Shown: positions 42,530 to 50,933 of the stretch, piece by piece
Layout of the letters: the number at the start of each line of letters is the position of its first letter
Numbering within the stretch: position 1 is the stretch's first letter
From: Natronoarchaeum mannanilyticum
GTDB taxonomy: Archaea; Halobacteriota; Halobacteria; Halobacteriales; Natronoarchaeaceae
Assembly (NCBI RefSeq): GCF_039522665.1
Contig: NZ_BAAADV010000007.1
Span: 186,001-250,000, forward strand
Length of the DNA: 64,000 bases
Direction: 5' to 3'
Notes under the pieces: generated by a model
The model's input: the letters and a program-made list of their open reading frames with translations, nothing else
Databases searched by the model: none
Told to the model about the DNA's origin: nothing
Program-made: the position numbers and the translations under genes

Positions 42530-43213
42530 ATGAATCGACGATCCCTTCTCAGTATAATTGGGCCCTCCAGTATTGCCCTTGCTGGTTGCTTGGGAAATAC
42601 CGCCTCAGATGTTAAAGATGATGAAAAGAGTTCATATGAGCGGTGCAGCTGGTATATTATAGAAATTGATGGAAGCCACGAACTTCCAGAAGAAGCTGAG
42701 GAAGAAGCGATGGCCGCAATCGAAGGGGAAAGATACGAAACCGAGGGAAAACTCGTGCTTGAAGAGATAATGAACGCAGATGAGCAGTATCTGCGATATG
42801 ATGACCAGTATTATGATCCAGTGGTTGAGAAAGAGGGTGATACATCGTATTTAACGGCCCACAAAACAACGCCGGAGACAGGTCCTCTAACCCTGGAAAA
42901 TGGGATCGGTGACGATATCGTAGTTGATCTATCTCTAACATATGAGGGCGACGACTTCCTTTCTGAGACAGTTGAAATTGAGGAAGGAAACGATGTGAAA
43001 ATTGCCTCTGAGAAAGGATATCCGTACGGTAGCTACGAAGGCACCCTCGAGACAGAAACCCTGTCCGAAAACATAGGATGGACAGCAGCAAGCCAGAAAG
43101 TAAAACGAGAGCCAAGATACGATATTCACGAGGAATACGTACAGGGGCCTTGGGTCGGTGATTACGATACTCGACCTTGCTCCTGGGATGAAGATGGCGA
43201 ATTGAAGAGGTAG
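42530..43213 (+). CDS. Low-GC lipoprotein of unknown function
   Basis: 227 aa from ATG at 42530, 27 nt after a CATTTATCAAG box. The signal NRRSLLSIIGPSSIALAGC ends in a lipobox (LAGC, Cys20), with a twin-arginine-like RRS start, so the mature protein is a membrane-anchored lipoprotein outside the cell. The rest is acidic, beta-rich and unlike any family I know. Two more cysteines (Cys39 and Cys219) may pair. Codon use is strikingly AT-rich (GAA, AAA, ATA, AGA common) compared with all neighbours, a sign of recent horizontal acquisition. Confidence 0.8.
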   Translation: MNRRSLLSIIGPSSIALAGCLGNTASDVKDDEKSSYERCSWYIIEIDGSHELPEEAEEEAMAAIEGERYETEGKLVLEEIMNADEQYLRYDDQYYDPVVEKEGDTSYLTAHKTTPETGPLTLENGIGDDIVVDLSLTYEGDDFLSETVEIEEGNDVKIASEKGYPYGSYEGTLETETLSENIGWTAASQKVKREPRYDIHEEYVQGPWVGDYDTRPCSWDEDGELKR

Positions 43214-43365
43214 TTGCTACAGTTACAAACCGCCACATTTCAAAATCTATCCCCGATGAACGGTCTACTTTAGATGATCGATTTTGTAGAACTACTGCTC
43301 ACTACACGCCCTTTACTGAACAGTAGTTTCACGATCCGTATCGGAGAAATGCGCCTTCGGCACCG
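43214..43365. other. AT-rich spacer with inverted repeat
   Basis: The low-GC composition continues to about 43330. An inverted pair AACTACTG (43290-43297) and CAGTAGTT (43321-43328) with a 23-nt loop lies near the edge of the AT-rich block and could be a terminator or the scar of an insertion. No gene is seen. Confidence 0.4.
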
Positions 43366-43719
43366 CTACTCGACGACCACCGCGTCGTCGGCCTCGTTCG
43401 GGGCGCCGACGACGAACAGGCGCGCGGGTTCCAGCGCCGTCAGCTGACGCTCGGCCGACGGCTCGACGACCAGCACGTCGCCCGTCTCGATCTCGAACCC
43501 TTCCTCGCCGACCGAGACGTGAAAGCGGCCCTCCAGCACGAGGTACAGTTCCTCCTGGTGCTCGTGGTAGTGGCGGTTGTTCTCCTCGCCTTCCTCGAAC
43601 TCCCAGACGCTCGGGCGCATCTCGTCGGGTCGCGTTTCGTAGCCGACCGCCCTGAGCGTCGGTTCGATCCCCTCGACCTCCCGCGCCTCGATCTCGTCGA
43701 CGCTGACCTTCGAGTACAT
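43366..43719 (-). CDS. Cupin-domain protein
   Basis: 117 aa single cupin barrel. Motif 1 is NRHYHEHQEELYLVLEGRF (two His and Glu metal ligands); motif 2 is EIETGDVLVVEPSAERQLTA, where the usual second histidine is Arg. It is probably a small metal-binding sugar isomerase-like or regulatory cupin; the substrate is unknown. ATG at 43719 follows an ATTTTTTGC box by about 27 nt. Confidence 0.85.
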   Translation of the reverse strand: MYSKVSVDEIEAREVEGIEPTLRAVGYETRPDEMRPSVWEFEEGEENNRHYHEHQEELYLVLEGRFHVSVGEEGFEIETGDVLVVEPSAERQLTALEPARLFVVGAPNEADDAVVVE

Positions 43720-43876
43720 AGGCCAACCTTCGGCGTCGGGAGCAAAAAATCCCGGTCGCGCGGCGGTAGCGCTGGCAAATCGATGGGGCAAAGAAAACTA
43801 CCGCTCGGCGTCGAGATGCCGCGGCGAAAAACGGAGTGGGTGCGTCAGCGGAGCGGTGCCGAGTGCAGTCGAGCGC

Positions 43877-46138
43877 TTACTGGAACGTCCTGGTGACGTC
43901 CCCCTCGGCGGTGTCGGGCTCGCTCCGGTCGAGTTTCTCCTCGAGCTCCTCGTAGCGCTCGCGGACCTCGTCGGTGACGCTCGGACCGACCTCGTCGAGC
44001 GCCTGCTCGAAGTGCTCGCGGTTGATCCGCACGTTTCCGACGCTCTCGTCGATCTCCTCGGGGCTCACCGAGTTGATGAACTCCCGGGAGGCCGCCATCG
44101 AGGCCTCGCGCGTGATCGCCTCGATGTCGGCGCCGACGTACCCCTCGGTGCGGCTCGCGAGCCACTCGAGGTCGACGTCGTCGGCCAGGGGCTTGTTGCG
44201 CGTGTGGACCTCGAAGATCGCCTCGCGGGCGTCCTCGTCGGGCACCGGCACGTGGACGTGGCGGTCGAGCCGACCGGGACGCAGCAGGGCGTCGTCGATC
44301 AGGTCCGGCCGGTTTGTCGTGGCGATCACGACGACGTCCTCCAGCTGTTCGAGCCCGTCGAGCTCGGTCAGCAGCTGGGAGACGACCCGTTCGCCGACGT
44401 TCGAGTCGCCGCCGCCCGAGCCGCGCTCGGTGGCGATCGAGTCGATCTCGTCGAAGAACACCACGGTCGGGGCGTTCTCCCGGGCCTTGCTGAACACCTC
44501 GCGGATGCCCTTCTCGGACTCGCCGACCCACTTCGAGAGCAGCTCGGGGCCCTTGATCGAGATGAAGTTGGACTCGGCCTCGTTGGCGACGGCTTTCGCC
44601 ATCAGCGTCTTGCCGGTCCCCGGCGGGCCGTACAGCAGGACACCCTTCGCGGCCTCCATGTCCATGGTCTCGAACACCTCGGGGTACTCGAGGGGCCACT
44701 GGATCGTCTCGCGCAGGCGCTCTTTGGTGTCCTCGAGGCCGCCGACGCTGTTCCAGGTGACGTCGGGCACCTCGACGAACACCTCGCGCAGGGCGGAGGG
44801 CTCGATGCCCTTCATCGCCTCGCGGAGGTCGTCGTCGGTGACCTGCAGCGACTCGAGCAGCTCGGCGTCGATCTCGTCGGCTTCGAGGTCGATCTCCGGG
44901 CGCACCCGGCGCAGGGCGTTCATGGCGCCCTCCTTGGTCAGCGACGCCAGGTCGGCGCCGACGAACCCGTGGGTGTTCTCGGCGTACGCCTCCAGATCGA
45001 TGCCGTCGGCCAGGGGCATCCCGCGGGTGTGGACCTGCAGGATCTCCTGGCGCCCCTCCTTGTCGGGCACCGAGATCTCGATCTCGCGATCGAAGCGGCC
45101 GCCGCGGCGCAGCGCCGGGTCGATCGCGTCGACGCGGTTCGTCGCGGCGATGACGGTGACCTCGCCGCGCTCTTCGAGCCCGTCCATCAGGCTGAGCAGC
45201 TGGGCGACCACGCGGCGTTCGACGTCGCCGCCGGCCTCCTCGCGCTTGGGCGCGATCGAGTCGATCTCGTCGATGAAGATGATCGCGGGGGCGTTCTCCT
45301 CGGCCTCCTCGAACACTTCGCGGAGCTGCTCTTCGCTCTCGCCGTAGTACTTCGACATGATCTCCGGCCCGGAGATCGTCTCGAAGTAGGCGTCGACCTC
45401 GTTGGCGACGGCCTTGGCCATCAGCGTCTTGCCGGTCCCCGGCGGGCCGTGGAGCAGGACGCCCTTCGGCGGCTCGATGCCGAGCTGCTGGAACAGCTCG
45501 GGGTGACGCATCGGCAGCTCGATCATCTCGCGAACCTGTTCGAGCTCGCTGTCGAGGCCGCCGATGTCCTCGTAGGTGACGCTCGGGGTGCCCTCGCTGG
45601 TGGGCCCCTCGGCGCTGATCTGCTCGGCGGGCGTCTCGCTGATCTGGATGTCCGTCGAGTCCGTGATGACGACCGTTCCGCCGGGCTCGCTGCTGGCGAT
45701 CTTCAGCGGCACCGACCGGCCGTTACCGGACATCGGGCCGAAGGACAGCGGGAACGGGACCGTCTGGCCCTCGGTGACCGCCTGGCCGCTGAGCTTGTCG
45801 CGCACCAGCGGGCCGATGTTGCCCCGGATGCGCAGGTTCTGGGGGAGCGCGACCGTCACGCTGGTCGCGGGCTGGACGTCGGCCTTCTCGACCTCGACGC
45901 GGTCGTCGATGCCGACGCTGGCCTCCTGTCGGAGCCGGCCGTCGATGCGGATGACGCCCTGCCCCTCGTCCTCGGGGTAGCCCGGCCAGACGCGCGCGAC
46001 CGCGCGGCTGTCGTTGTCGCCCTCGATGACGATGTAGTCGCCGTTCTCGAGGTCGAGCTCTCGCATCGACCCTCGGTCGATCGCGGCGAGTCCGCGACCG
46101 GCGTCTTTCTGTTTGAGTGGTTTTACAGTGAGTCTCAT
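43877..46138 (-). CDS. cdc48: Cdc48/VAT AAA+ ATPase
   Basis: 753 aa. The N-terminal double-psi barrel/Cdc48-N domain (1-185) is followed by two AAA modules. Each has Walker A GPPGTGKT (around 227 and 500), Walker [13 protein letters not shown] and [12 protein letters not shown], and arginine fingers ([24 protein letters not shown]). The hexamer unfolds proteins for the archaeal proteasome. A short acidic C-terminus replaces the usual HbYX-like tail (it ends DVTRTFQ). The start overlaps the upstream alpha-crystallin-like gene as ATGA. Confidence 0.97.
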   Translation of the reverse strand: MRLTVKPLKQKDAGRGLAAIDRGSMRELDLENGDYIVIEGDNDSRAVARVWPGYPEDEGQGVIRIDGRLRQEASVGIDDRVEVEKADVQPATSVTVALPQNLRIRGNIGPLVRDKLSGQAVTEGQTVPFPLSFGPMSGNGRSVPLKIASSEPGGTVVITDSTDIQISETPAEQISAEGPTSEGTPSVTYEDIGGLDSELEQVREMIELPMRHPELFQQLGIEPPKGVLLHGPPGTGKTLMAKAVANEVDAYFETISGPEIMSKYYGESEEQLREVFEEAEENAPAIIFIDEIDSIAPKREEAGGDVERRVVAQLLSLMDGLEERGEVTVIAATNRVDAIDPALRRGGRFDREIEISVPDKEGRQEILQVHTRGMPLADGIDLEAYAENTHGFVGADLASLTKEGAMNALRRVRPEIDLEADEIDAELLESLQVTDDDLREAMKGIEPSALREVFVEVPDVTWNSVGGLEDTKERLRETIQWPLEYPEVFETMDMEAAKGVLLYGPPGTGKTLMAKAVANEAESNFISIKGPELLSKWVGESEKGIREVFSKARENAPTVVFFDEIDSIATERGSGGGDSNVGERVVSQLLTELDGLEQLEDVVVIATTNRPDLIDDALLRPGRLDRHVHVPVPDEDAREAIFEVHTRNKPLADDVDLEWLASRTEGYVGADIEAITREASMAASREFINSVSPEEIDESVGNVRINREHFEQALDEVGPSVTDEVRERYEELEEKLDRSEPDTAEGDVTRTFQ

Positions 46139-46377
46139 GCCTCGTCCTCCAGTTCGATGGTGAGCACGCCGTTTTTGATAAACGCTTGCGCGCCCGTCTC
46201 GGGGATGTCAAGTTCGAGCTGTTCGCCGTCCTCGGTGATCACGATCACCGCGTCGTCGAGGACGTCGACGGTGCCGTCGACGCCGACGCCGAGGTCGGCG
46301 ACGATCTCCGTTCCGTCGTCGTATTCGAAGCGTCGGGCGTGTTGCCCCTCGCGCTCCGAGAACTGTTCTACGTTCAT
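46135..46377 (-). CDS. Mini alpha-crystallin-like protein (DUF7127 type)
   Basis: 80 aa, all beta by pattern. The C-terminal segment has A65-x-x-x-N69-G-V-L ([13 protein letters not shown]), the A-x-x-x-n-G-V-L signature of the alpha-crystallin (Hsp20) fold, but there are no N- or C-terminal extensions. It matches the haloarchaeal DUF7127 group. It is transcribed from a strong promoter (GGTTTATATAG, 46403-46413) and its stop overlaps the cdc48 start (ATGA). It may therefore be a holdase or adaptor for Cdc48. That role is inference. Confidence 0.8.
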   Translation of the reverse strand: MNVEQFSEREGQHARRFEYDDGTEIVADLGVGVDGTVDVLDDAVIVITEDGEQLELDIPETGAQAFIKNGVLTIELEDEA

Positions 46378-46402
46378 TCCTAACCACAAGTTAGTCAGCT
46401 TA

Positions 46403-46413
46403 CTATATAAACC
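46403..46413 (-). promoter_or_regulatory. Strong TATA box of the DUF7127-cdc48 operon
   Basis: GGTTTATATAG on the minus strand, preceded by a purine-rich GAAA (BRE-like), centred about 31 nt before the ATG at 46377; predicted leader only a few bases. It is the most consensus-like promoter in this part of the window. Confidence 0.75.
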
Positions 46414-46562
46414 TTTCGTAGAATACCGGGCTATAACGGGGGTTTTGCGACTATCGGATGAAATGCGGTTCACACCGACAGACCGACGGCCCGTCGCCGA
46501 CGGAGCGTCCCGCGTATCGCGCATCGCGGGGGTTTATGTCCGCTACGATACAACGTATCTTT

Positions 46563-47354
46563 ATGAACGAGGTCACCCAGCACGGTCGGTCGACGGCGTA
46601 CCGTCGGTTCGACCGGGACGCCGAGGGCCCGACGCTGCTGTTCGTCCACGGGAGCGGCGGGTCGAGCGCGGTCTGGAAGAGCCAGGCCCGACTTGCCGAC
46701 GAGTATCCCGTCGTCGCGATGGATCTGAGCGGCCACGGCGACTCCGACGACGTCGACGCCGATCCCGGCTATTCGACGCTGTCGATGTACGCCGACGACG
46801 TGATCGCGGTCGCCCGCGAGGTCGACGCCGACGCGCTGGTCGGCAACTCGCTGGGCGGCGCCGTCCTGCTCCACGTCGCGCTCGAACGCGACTACGAACC
46901 GAGTGCGCTCGCGCTTGCGGGCACCGGCGCAAGACTCTCGGTGCTGGATGATCTGCTCGACTGGCTCGACGACGACTTCGAGCGCGCGATCGAGTTCCTC
47001 CACGGCCCTGACAGACTGTTTCACGACCCGGCCGAAGAACTTCTCGAGGCGTCGAGCGCGATGTTTCGCGAAACCGGGCAGGACGTCGTGCGCCGGGACT
47101 TCCGGACGGTCCACGAGTTCGACGTTCGCGACGAACTCCACCGCGTCGACGCGCCCGCTCTGGCGGTCTGCGGAGCGAACGACCAGCTGACGCCGCCGTG
47201 GTTCCACGAGTACCTCGCCGAGAACCTTCCCGACGCCGCCTACGCCGTGATCGAGGACGCCGCTCACCTGTCGATGCTCGAACGACCCGAGGCGTTCAAC
47301 CGCGTGCTACGGCGGTTCGTCGAAGGGGTGGAAGAGAACGGGACGATCGAGTAG
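46563..47354 (+). CDS. Alpha/beta-hydrolase
   Basis: 263 aa. Oxyanion region LLFVHGSGGSSAVWKSQ, nucleophile elbow GNSLGG (Ser in VGNSLGGAV), acid in GANDQLTPP and catalytic His in IEDAAHLSMLERP form a complete triad. The family includes esterases and haloperoxidase-like enzymes; the substrate is unknown. ATG at 46563 lies 27 nt after GGTTTATGTC. Confidence 0.88.
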   Translation: MNEVTQHGRSTAYRRFDRDAEGPTLLFVHGSGGSSAVWKSQARLADEYPVVAMDLSGHGDSDDVDADPGYSTLSMYADDVIAVAREVDADALVGNSLGGAVLLHVALERDYEPSALALAGTGARLSVLDDLLDWLDDDFERAIEFLHGPDRLFHDPAEELLEASSAMFRETGQDVVRRDFRTVHEFDVRDELHRVDAPALAVCGANDQLTPPWFHEYLAENLPDAAYAVIEDAAHLSMLERPEAFNRVLRRFVEGVEENGTIE

Positions 47355-47432
47355 CGTCCGGGGACCGATCCCTACTTTTCGAGTACTTGCTCTTTCCGAA
47401 CGCTCTTGTTCGCGCGAACTGACAGTCGACGC

Positions 47433-48026
47433 ATGTCGACCGCTCGACTCGATCTCGACGACGTCCGGCGGCGCGTTCCCACGCTGTCGCTGATCGACGA
47501 CCGAACGATTCGGGAGGAAACTGCGCGGCTCACCGCCGACGCCCCCGACTACTTCTGGCGCGTCCCGGCCTCCGTATCCGACTACCACCATCCGATCTGT
47601 CGCGAAGAGCGCGGGCTGTGGGTCCACACGCTCATGCTGTCGACCGTGATCGACCGCCTCGCCGATTCGTACGTCGGGCAGGGCAAACTCGAGGCGGCGG
47701 ACGTCGATCTCGCGCACGCCGCTGCGATTCTCCACGACCAGCGCAAGAACGGCTCGGCCGAGAACCCCCAGCACTCGGCGACGCAGGACCACGAACTTCG
47801 AATGGCCGACGTCGCGTACGAATCGGATCTCCCCGACCGCGTCGGCGACGCGATCAAGAGCCACATGGGGCCGTGGTACGACGGACCGGCGCCGGCGTCG
47901 CCGCTCGCCGATCTGGTCCACACGGCCGACATGATCGCGTCGACCGAGACCATCACGCCGGCGGTCGCGGCGCCGATCCCCGAGGAGCTCTCGCAGTTCG
48001 ATCTCCGGGCAGCGGATCTCGGATAG
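47433..48026 (+). CDS. HD-domain protein
   Basis: 197 aa. It contains H-x-x-x at LWVHTLMLSTVIDR, the HD pair in AAAILHDQRKNG, and further histidines SATQDHELRMADV and IKSHMGPWYDG, the order expected of HD metal-dependent phosphohydrolases. The likely activity is on a nucleotide or phosphodiester; the substrate is not known. Confidence 0.82.
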   Translation: MSTARLDLDDVRRRVPTLSLIDDRTIREETARLTADAPDYFWRVPASVSDYHHPICREERGLWVHTLMLSTVIDRLADSYVGQGKLEAADVDLAHAAAILHDQRKNGSAENPQHSATQDHELRMADVAYESDLPDRVGDAIKSHMGPWYDGPAPASPLADLVHTADMIASTETITPAVAAPIPEELSQFDLRAADLG

Positions 48027-48071
48027 CCGCCCGCCCCAGACAGTTCACGCTGGTACGTCGCGCCTGCGCGC

Positions 48072-48914
48072 TCAGTACAGATCCTCTAACTCCTCGGCGT
48101 GGTGGCTGTGTTCCTCGGCGGGGTACTCCCCGCTCTCGACCGCGTCCCTGTACCCCGCCACCGCGCGCTCGATCTCGCCTCGAACGTCGCCGAACTGCTC
48201 GGCAAAGGGCGGCGCGCGCTCGCTCAGGCCGACGACGTCGTTGTACACGAGCACCTGTCCGTCGACTTCGGGACCGGCGCCGATACCGATCGTCGGAATC
48301 GACAGTTCCTCGGTGACGCGGGCGGCCAGATTCGAGGGGACGTGCTCCAGTACGAGCGAGAACGCGCCGGCGTCTTCGTGCGCGTGCGCGAGATCGATGA
48401 TTTCCTTTGCGGACTCCTCGTCGGTTCCCTGGCGGGTGTATCCGCCCAGTTCGTTGACGCGCTGTGGCGTCAAGCCGAGGTGGGCCATCACCGGGATGCC
48501 GAGTCGGACGAGGTGCTCGGTCAGCTCGACGGTGTGGGGCCCGCTCTCGATCTTCACCGCGTCGGCGTCGGCCTCTTTGAGCATTCGCCCGGCGTTCTCG
48601 ACGCTCGCTTCGCGGCTCGTCCCGACGCTCAGGAACGGCATGTCGGCGATCACCAGCGCCTTCTCGGTCCCGCGGGCGACCGCGGCGGTGCGGCTGGCCA
48701 TCTCGTCGACGGTGACCGGGAGCGTCGAGTCGTGGCCCAACACCGCGTTCCCCATGCTGTCGCCGACCAGAATCGCGTCGATCCCCGCGTCGTCGATCAC
48801 CGACGCCGTCGGCGCGTCGTAAGCGGTCAGCATCGTGATCGGGTCCTCGCCCGCCTTCGCGCGGACGTCCCGCACCGTCGTAGGCATGTCCGGACGTTGA
48901 GCCCCGGACGACAT
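48072..48914 (-). CDS. panB: 3-methyl-2-oxobutanoate hydroxymethyltransferase
   Basis: 280 aa from ATG at 48914 (271 aa if ATG 48887 is used). The family motifs are MLTAYDAPTASVIDDAGIDA, LVGDSMGNAVLGHDSTLPV, KIESG, GIPVMAHLGLTPQ and IPTIGIGAGPEVDGQVLV. It makes ketopantoate from 2-oxoisovalerate using a C1 carrier, on the way to pantothenate and CoA. The longer start is preferred because the TTTATT element (48935-48940) is at leaderless distance from it. Confidence 0.95.
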   Translation of the reverse strand: MSSGAQRPDMPTTVRDVRAKAGEDPITMLTAYDAPTASVIDDAGIDAILVGDSMGNAVLGHDSTLPVTVDEMASRTAAVARGTEKALVIADMPFLSVGTSREASVENAGRMLKEADADAVKIESGPHTVELTEHLVRLGIPVMAHLGLTPQRVNELGGYTRQGTDEESAKEIIDLAHAHEDAGAFSLVLEHVPSNLAARVTEELSIPTIGIGAGPEVDGQVLVYNDVVGLSERAPPFAEQFGDVRGEIERAVAGYRDAVESGEYPAEEHSHHAEELEDLY

Positions 48915-48933
48915 AGAACCACGGATCGGCGGG

Positions 48934-48943
48934 CTTTATTTCG
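48934..48943. promoter_or_regulatory. Shared bidirectional TATA element between panB and a small membrane gene
   Basis: CTTTATTTCG (core TTTATT, 48935-48940) is centred about 25-27 nt from both the panB ATG (48914, minus) and the ATG at 48965 (plus). No other AT-rich box is in the 50-bp spacer, so one element seems to serve both directions. Confidence 0.5.
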
Positions 48944-48964
48944 GCGCCGCGACAACCGACGCGC

Positions 48965-49204
48965 ATGATCGACGTTCGCGACGCGCTGGCCGCCGCGCTG
49001 GCGATCGGCATCGGACTCGCCGCCGTCGTGGCGCCGGGCGCGGTGCTCCGCCTGCAGTTCGCGGTCTACGGCGCCGACACCGGACGCCACGGCGAGTACG
49101 GCGGCGATCGAGAGCTCGACGACCGGCTGCTCTGGGTCGTCCGCGCCGTCGGCGTCGCCGTGCTGGGCGTCGGCGTCTACATCGCGGTCCAGCCGATGCT
49201 GTGA
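48965..49204 (+). CDS. Small two-helix membrane protein
   Basis: 79 aa with hydrophobic segments at about 6-25 and 58-77 and a charged loop (YGADTGRHGEYGGDRELDDR) between. No named family recognised. It is divergent from panB. Confidence 0.65.
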   Translation: MIDVRDALAAALAIGIGLAAVVAPGAVLRLQFAVYGADTGRHGEYGGDRELDDRLLWVVRAVGVAVLGVGVYIAVQPML

Positions 49205-49266
49205 CGGCCGCGGAGCTCCGAGCGTTCCTGTAAAGGTTCAAGGTATCTCGCGGGTAAGCACCGTCC

Positions 49267-49500
49267 GTGCCCGAACCAGTCGAGCGAACCGACCCCGACG
49301 GCGTCGACTTCGGGTGGGTCATGCAGACGACGTTCGTCGCGACGATCGTCGTCGGCGCACCCGTCGTCGCCGCGCTGTCGATCCCCGTCTCGCTGCCCAC
49401 CTGGGGGGCCAGACTCTCCTTTGCGGTGCGGGTCGGCGCGCTCGTCTGGATCCTCGTCGCGCTCTCCGTGTACGCGTACGCGAAGCGACACGCCGAGTAG
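49267..49500 (+). CDS. DUF5822 family membrane protein
   Basis: 77 aa from GTG at 49267. The pattern PVERTDPDGVDFGWVMQTTF followed by two membrane helices (about 20-42 and 50-71) is that of the haloarchaeal DUF5822 family; function unknown. It converges with the dnaJ-like gene, leaving 26 nt. Confidence 0.75.
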   Translation: MPEPVERTDPDGVDFGWVMQTTFVATIVVGAPVVAALSIPVSLPTWGARLSFAVRVGALVWILVALSVYAYAKRHAE

Positions 49501-49526
49501 AACGCGGAGCGACCGCGAAGCCCGTC

Positions 49527-50879
49527 TCAATTAGCGATCGACTTGAGCCGCGGCCAGACGAACCCCCGTCCGATCAGCGTCGCGATCGCCAGTACCGGCA
49601 GGACGCCGTAGGCCAGCAGCTCCGCCGCCAGCGGAATGCCACCCTGCGCGACGGTCGCACCGACGCCGATCGCGGGCGCGGCGACGCCGACGACGTACAG
49701 GTACGTCGGCTTCCAGCCGGGATACTTGCGAGTCGTGCGGATCACGAGGAAAAACAGGACCGGCAGCAGCGCGATGCCGGCGGCGAACAGCCAGCTCGCA
49801 GCCGACCCGGGATCGCTCGGCGGCGTCGTCGAGACGTACTCCGTCGCCGGCGCGATGCCGTACCGCTCGCCCTCCAGGGCCGCGCGAAGCGCCGCCGTAT
49901 CCGCTCCGGCCGCCCGCAGGGATTCCGCGAGCGCCGCCAGCCCGCTCCGGTTCGAGTACCCGTAGTAGGCGACCCCGGACAGGTACAGCGCGGTCGAGAG
50001 GAAGATCGACGGCCAGCCGAACAGCGCGCGCTGGAACCACTGTACGACCGCGTTGTCAGCGATCGACCCGGCATCCGACTCCGACCCGGTCGCCGCGGAT
50101 CCGCCGCCCGACGCCGCGTTCCCCGCGGCGTTCGCGGCCGCCTCGGCTGCGCCGGCCTGTGCGGTGCCGCCGTCCCCGACGGTCGACCCCGAGGCGCTCC
50201 CGGACGCGGAACCGGCGTTCGATCCCGAGTTCGATGCCGTTCCCGCAGACGTCGAGTTCGACGATCCCGACGTCGTCGAGCGCGAGGAGGAACTCGAACT
50301 GCGGGACGAGCCGCTCCCCGAGCGCGACGAACCGCTCGTACTCGACGAGGACCCGGATGTCGACGAACTCGACGACGACCGCGACGTCGACCCGGTGGAG
50401 CTCCGCGCGCTGGTACGACCGCTCCCGCTCGAACCCGGTCCGTGGCTGGACGTGCTCGAACCACCTGTGCCGGAGCTACTGCCGGTCGTACGTGAGCTAC
50501 CGCTCGTCGTTCCCGAGCTACCGCTCGTCGTGCTCGAACGACCACTCGCGCTCGATCCGGTAGCGGAACTCGTCGAACTCGATCCCGAAGTTCCAGTGTC
50601 GTCGTCCTCGTCCTCGGACGGCCAGCTGCTGGGATCGGGCATGCCGTCCATGCGCTTGGCGACGTACGTCGAGTGGCCGAGCCGGTCGTAGGACTGGCGC
50701 TCGGAGGAGTTTTTCAGCGTGTCGTAGGCTTTCTTGATCGCGGTGAACTGTGCGGTCGCACGGGGGTCGTCGTTCCGGTCCGGATGGTACTCCTGGACCA
50801 TCTCGCGGAAGGCGTCACGGATCTCCTCTTTCGAGGCATCCTCGTCGACGCCGAGCAGATCGTAGAAATCGTTCGTCAT
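49527..50879 (-). CDS. Membrane J-domain protein with long Ser/Gly/Thr linker
   Basis: 450 aa. The N-terminal J domain (1-68) has the HPD motif (YHPDRND, 31-37) needed to stimulate DnaK. Residues about 93-275 are almost only Ser, Gly, Thr and Ala. The C-terminal part contains one or two membrane segments near 290-308 and three more between about 370 and 445. It lacks the zinc-finger and substrate domains of DnaJ, so it should recruit DnaK to the membrane. ATG at 50879 is preceded by an ATTATATACT box (50912-50921). Confidence 0.88.
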   Translation of the reverse strand: MTNDFYDLLGVDEDASKEEIRDAFREMVQEYHPDRNDDPRATAQFTAIKKAYDTLKNSSERQSYDRLGHSTYVAKRMDGMPDPSSWPSEDEDDDTGTSGSSSTSSATGSSASGRSSTTSGSSGTTSGSSRTTGSSSGTGGSSTSSHGPGSSGSGRTSARSSTGSTSRSSSSSSTSGSSSSTSGSSRSGSGSSRSSSSSSRSTTSGSSNSTSAGTASNSGSNAGSASGSASGSTVGDGGTAQAGAAEAAANAAGNAASGGGSAATGSESDAGSIADNAVVQWFQRALFGWPSIFLSTALYLSGVAYYGYSNRSGLAALAESLRAAGADTAALRAALEGERYGIAPATEYVSTTPPSDPGSAASWLFAAGIALLPVLFFLVIRTTRKYPGWKPTYLYVVGVAAPAIGVGATVAQGGIPLAAELLAYGVLPVLAIATLIGRGFVWPRLKSIAN

Positions 50880-50933
50880 AGAGACCCGTTTGTCGACGCA
50901 AAGGAAACGCAAGTATATAATTGCAAGGAAGGA

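Noticed and set aside
50053-50691. An acidic open frame antisense to the serine-rich linker of the J-protein
   Set aside because: Its acidic look comes from reading Ser/Gly codons in reverse; it has no promoter or start signal, and the J-protein strand is certain from its N-terminal domain.
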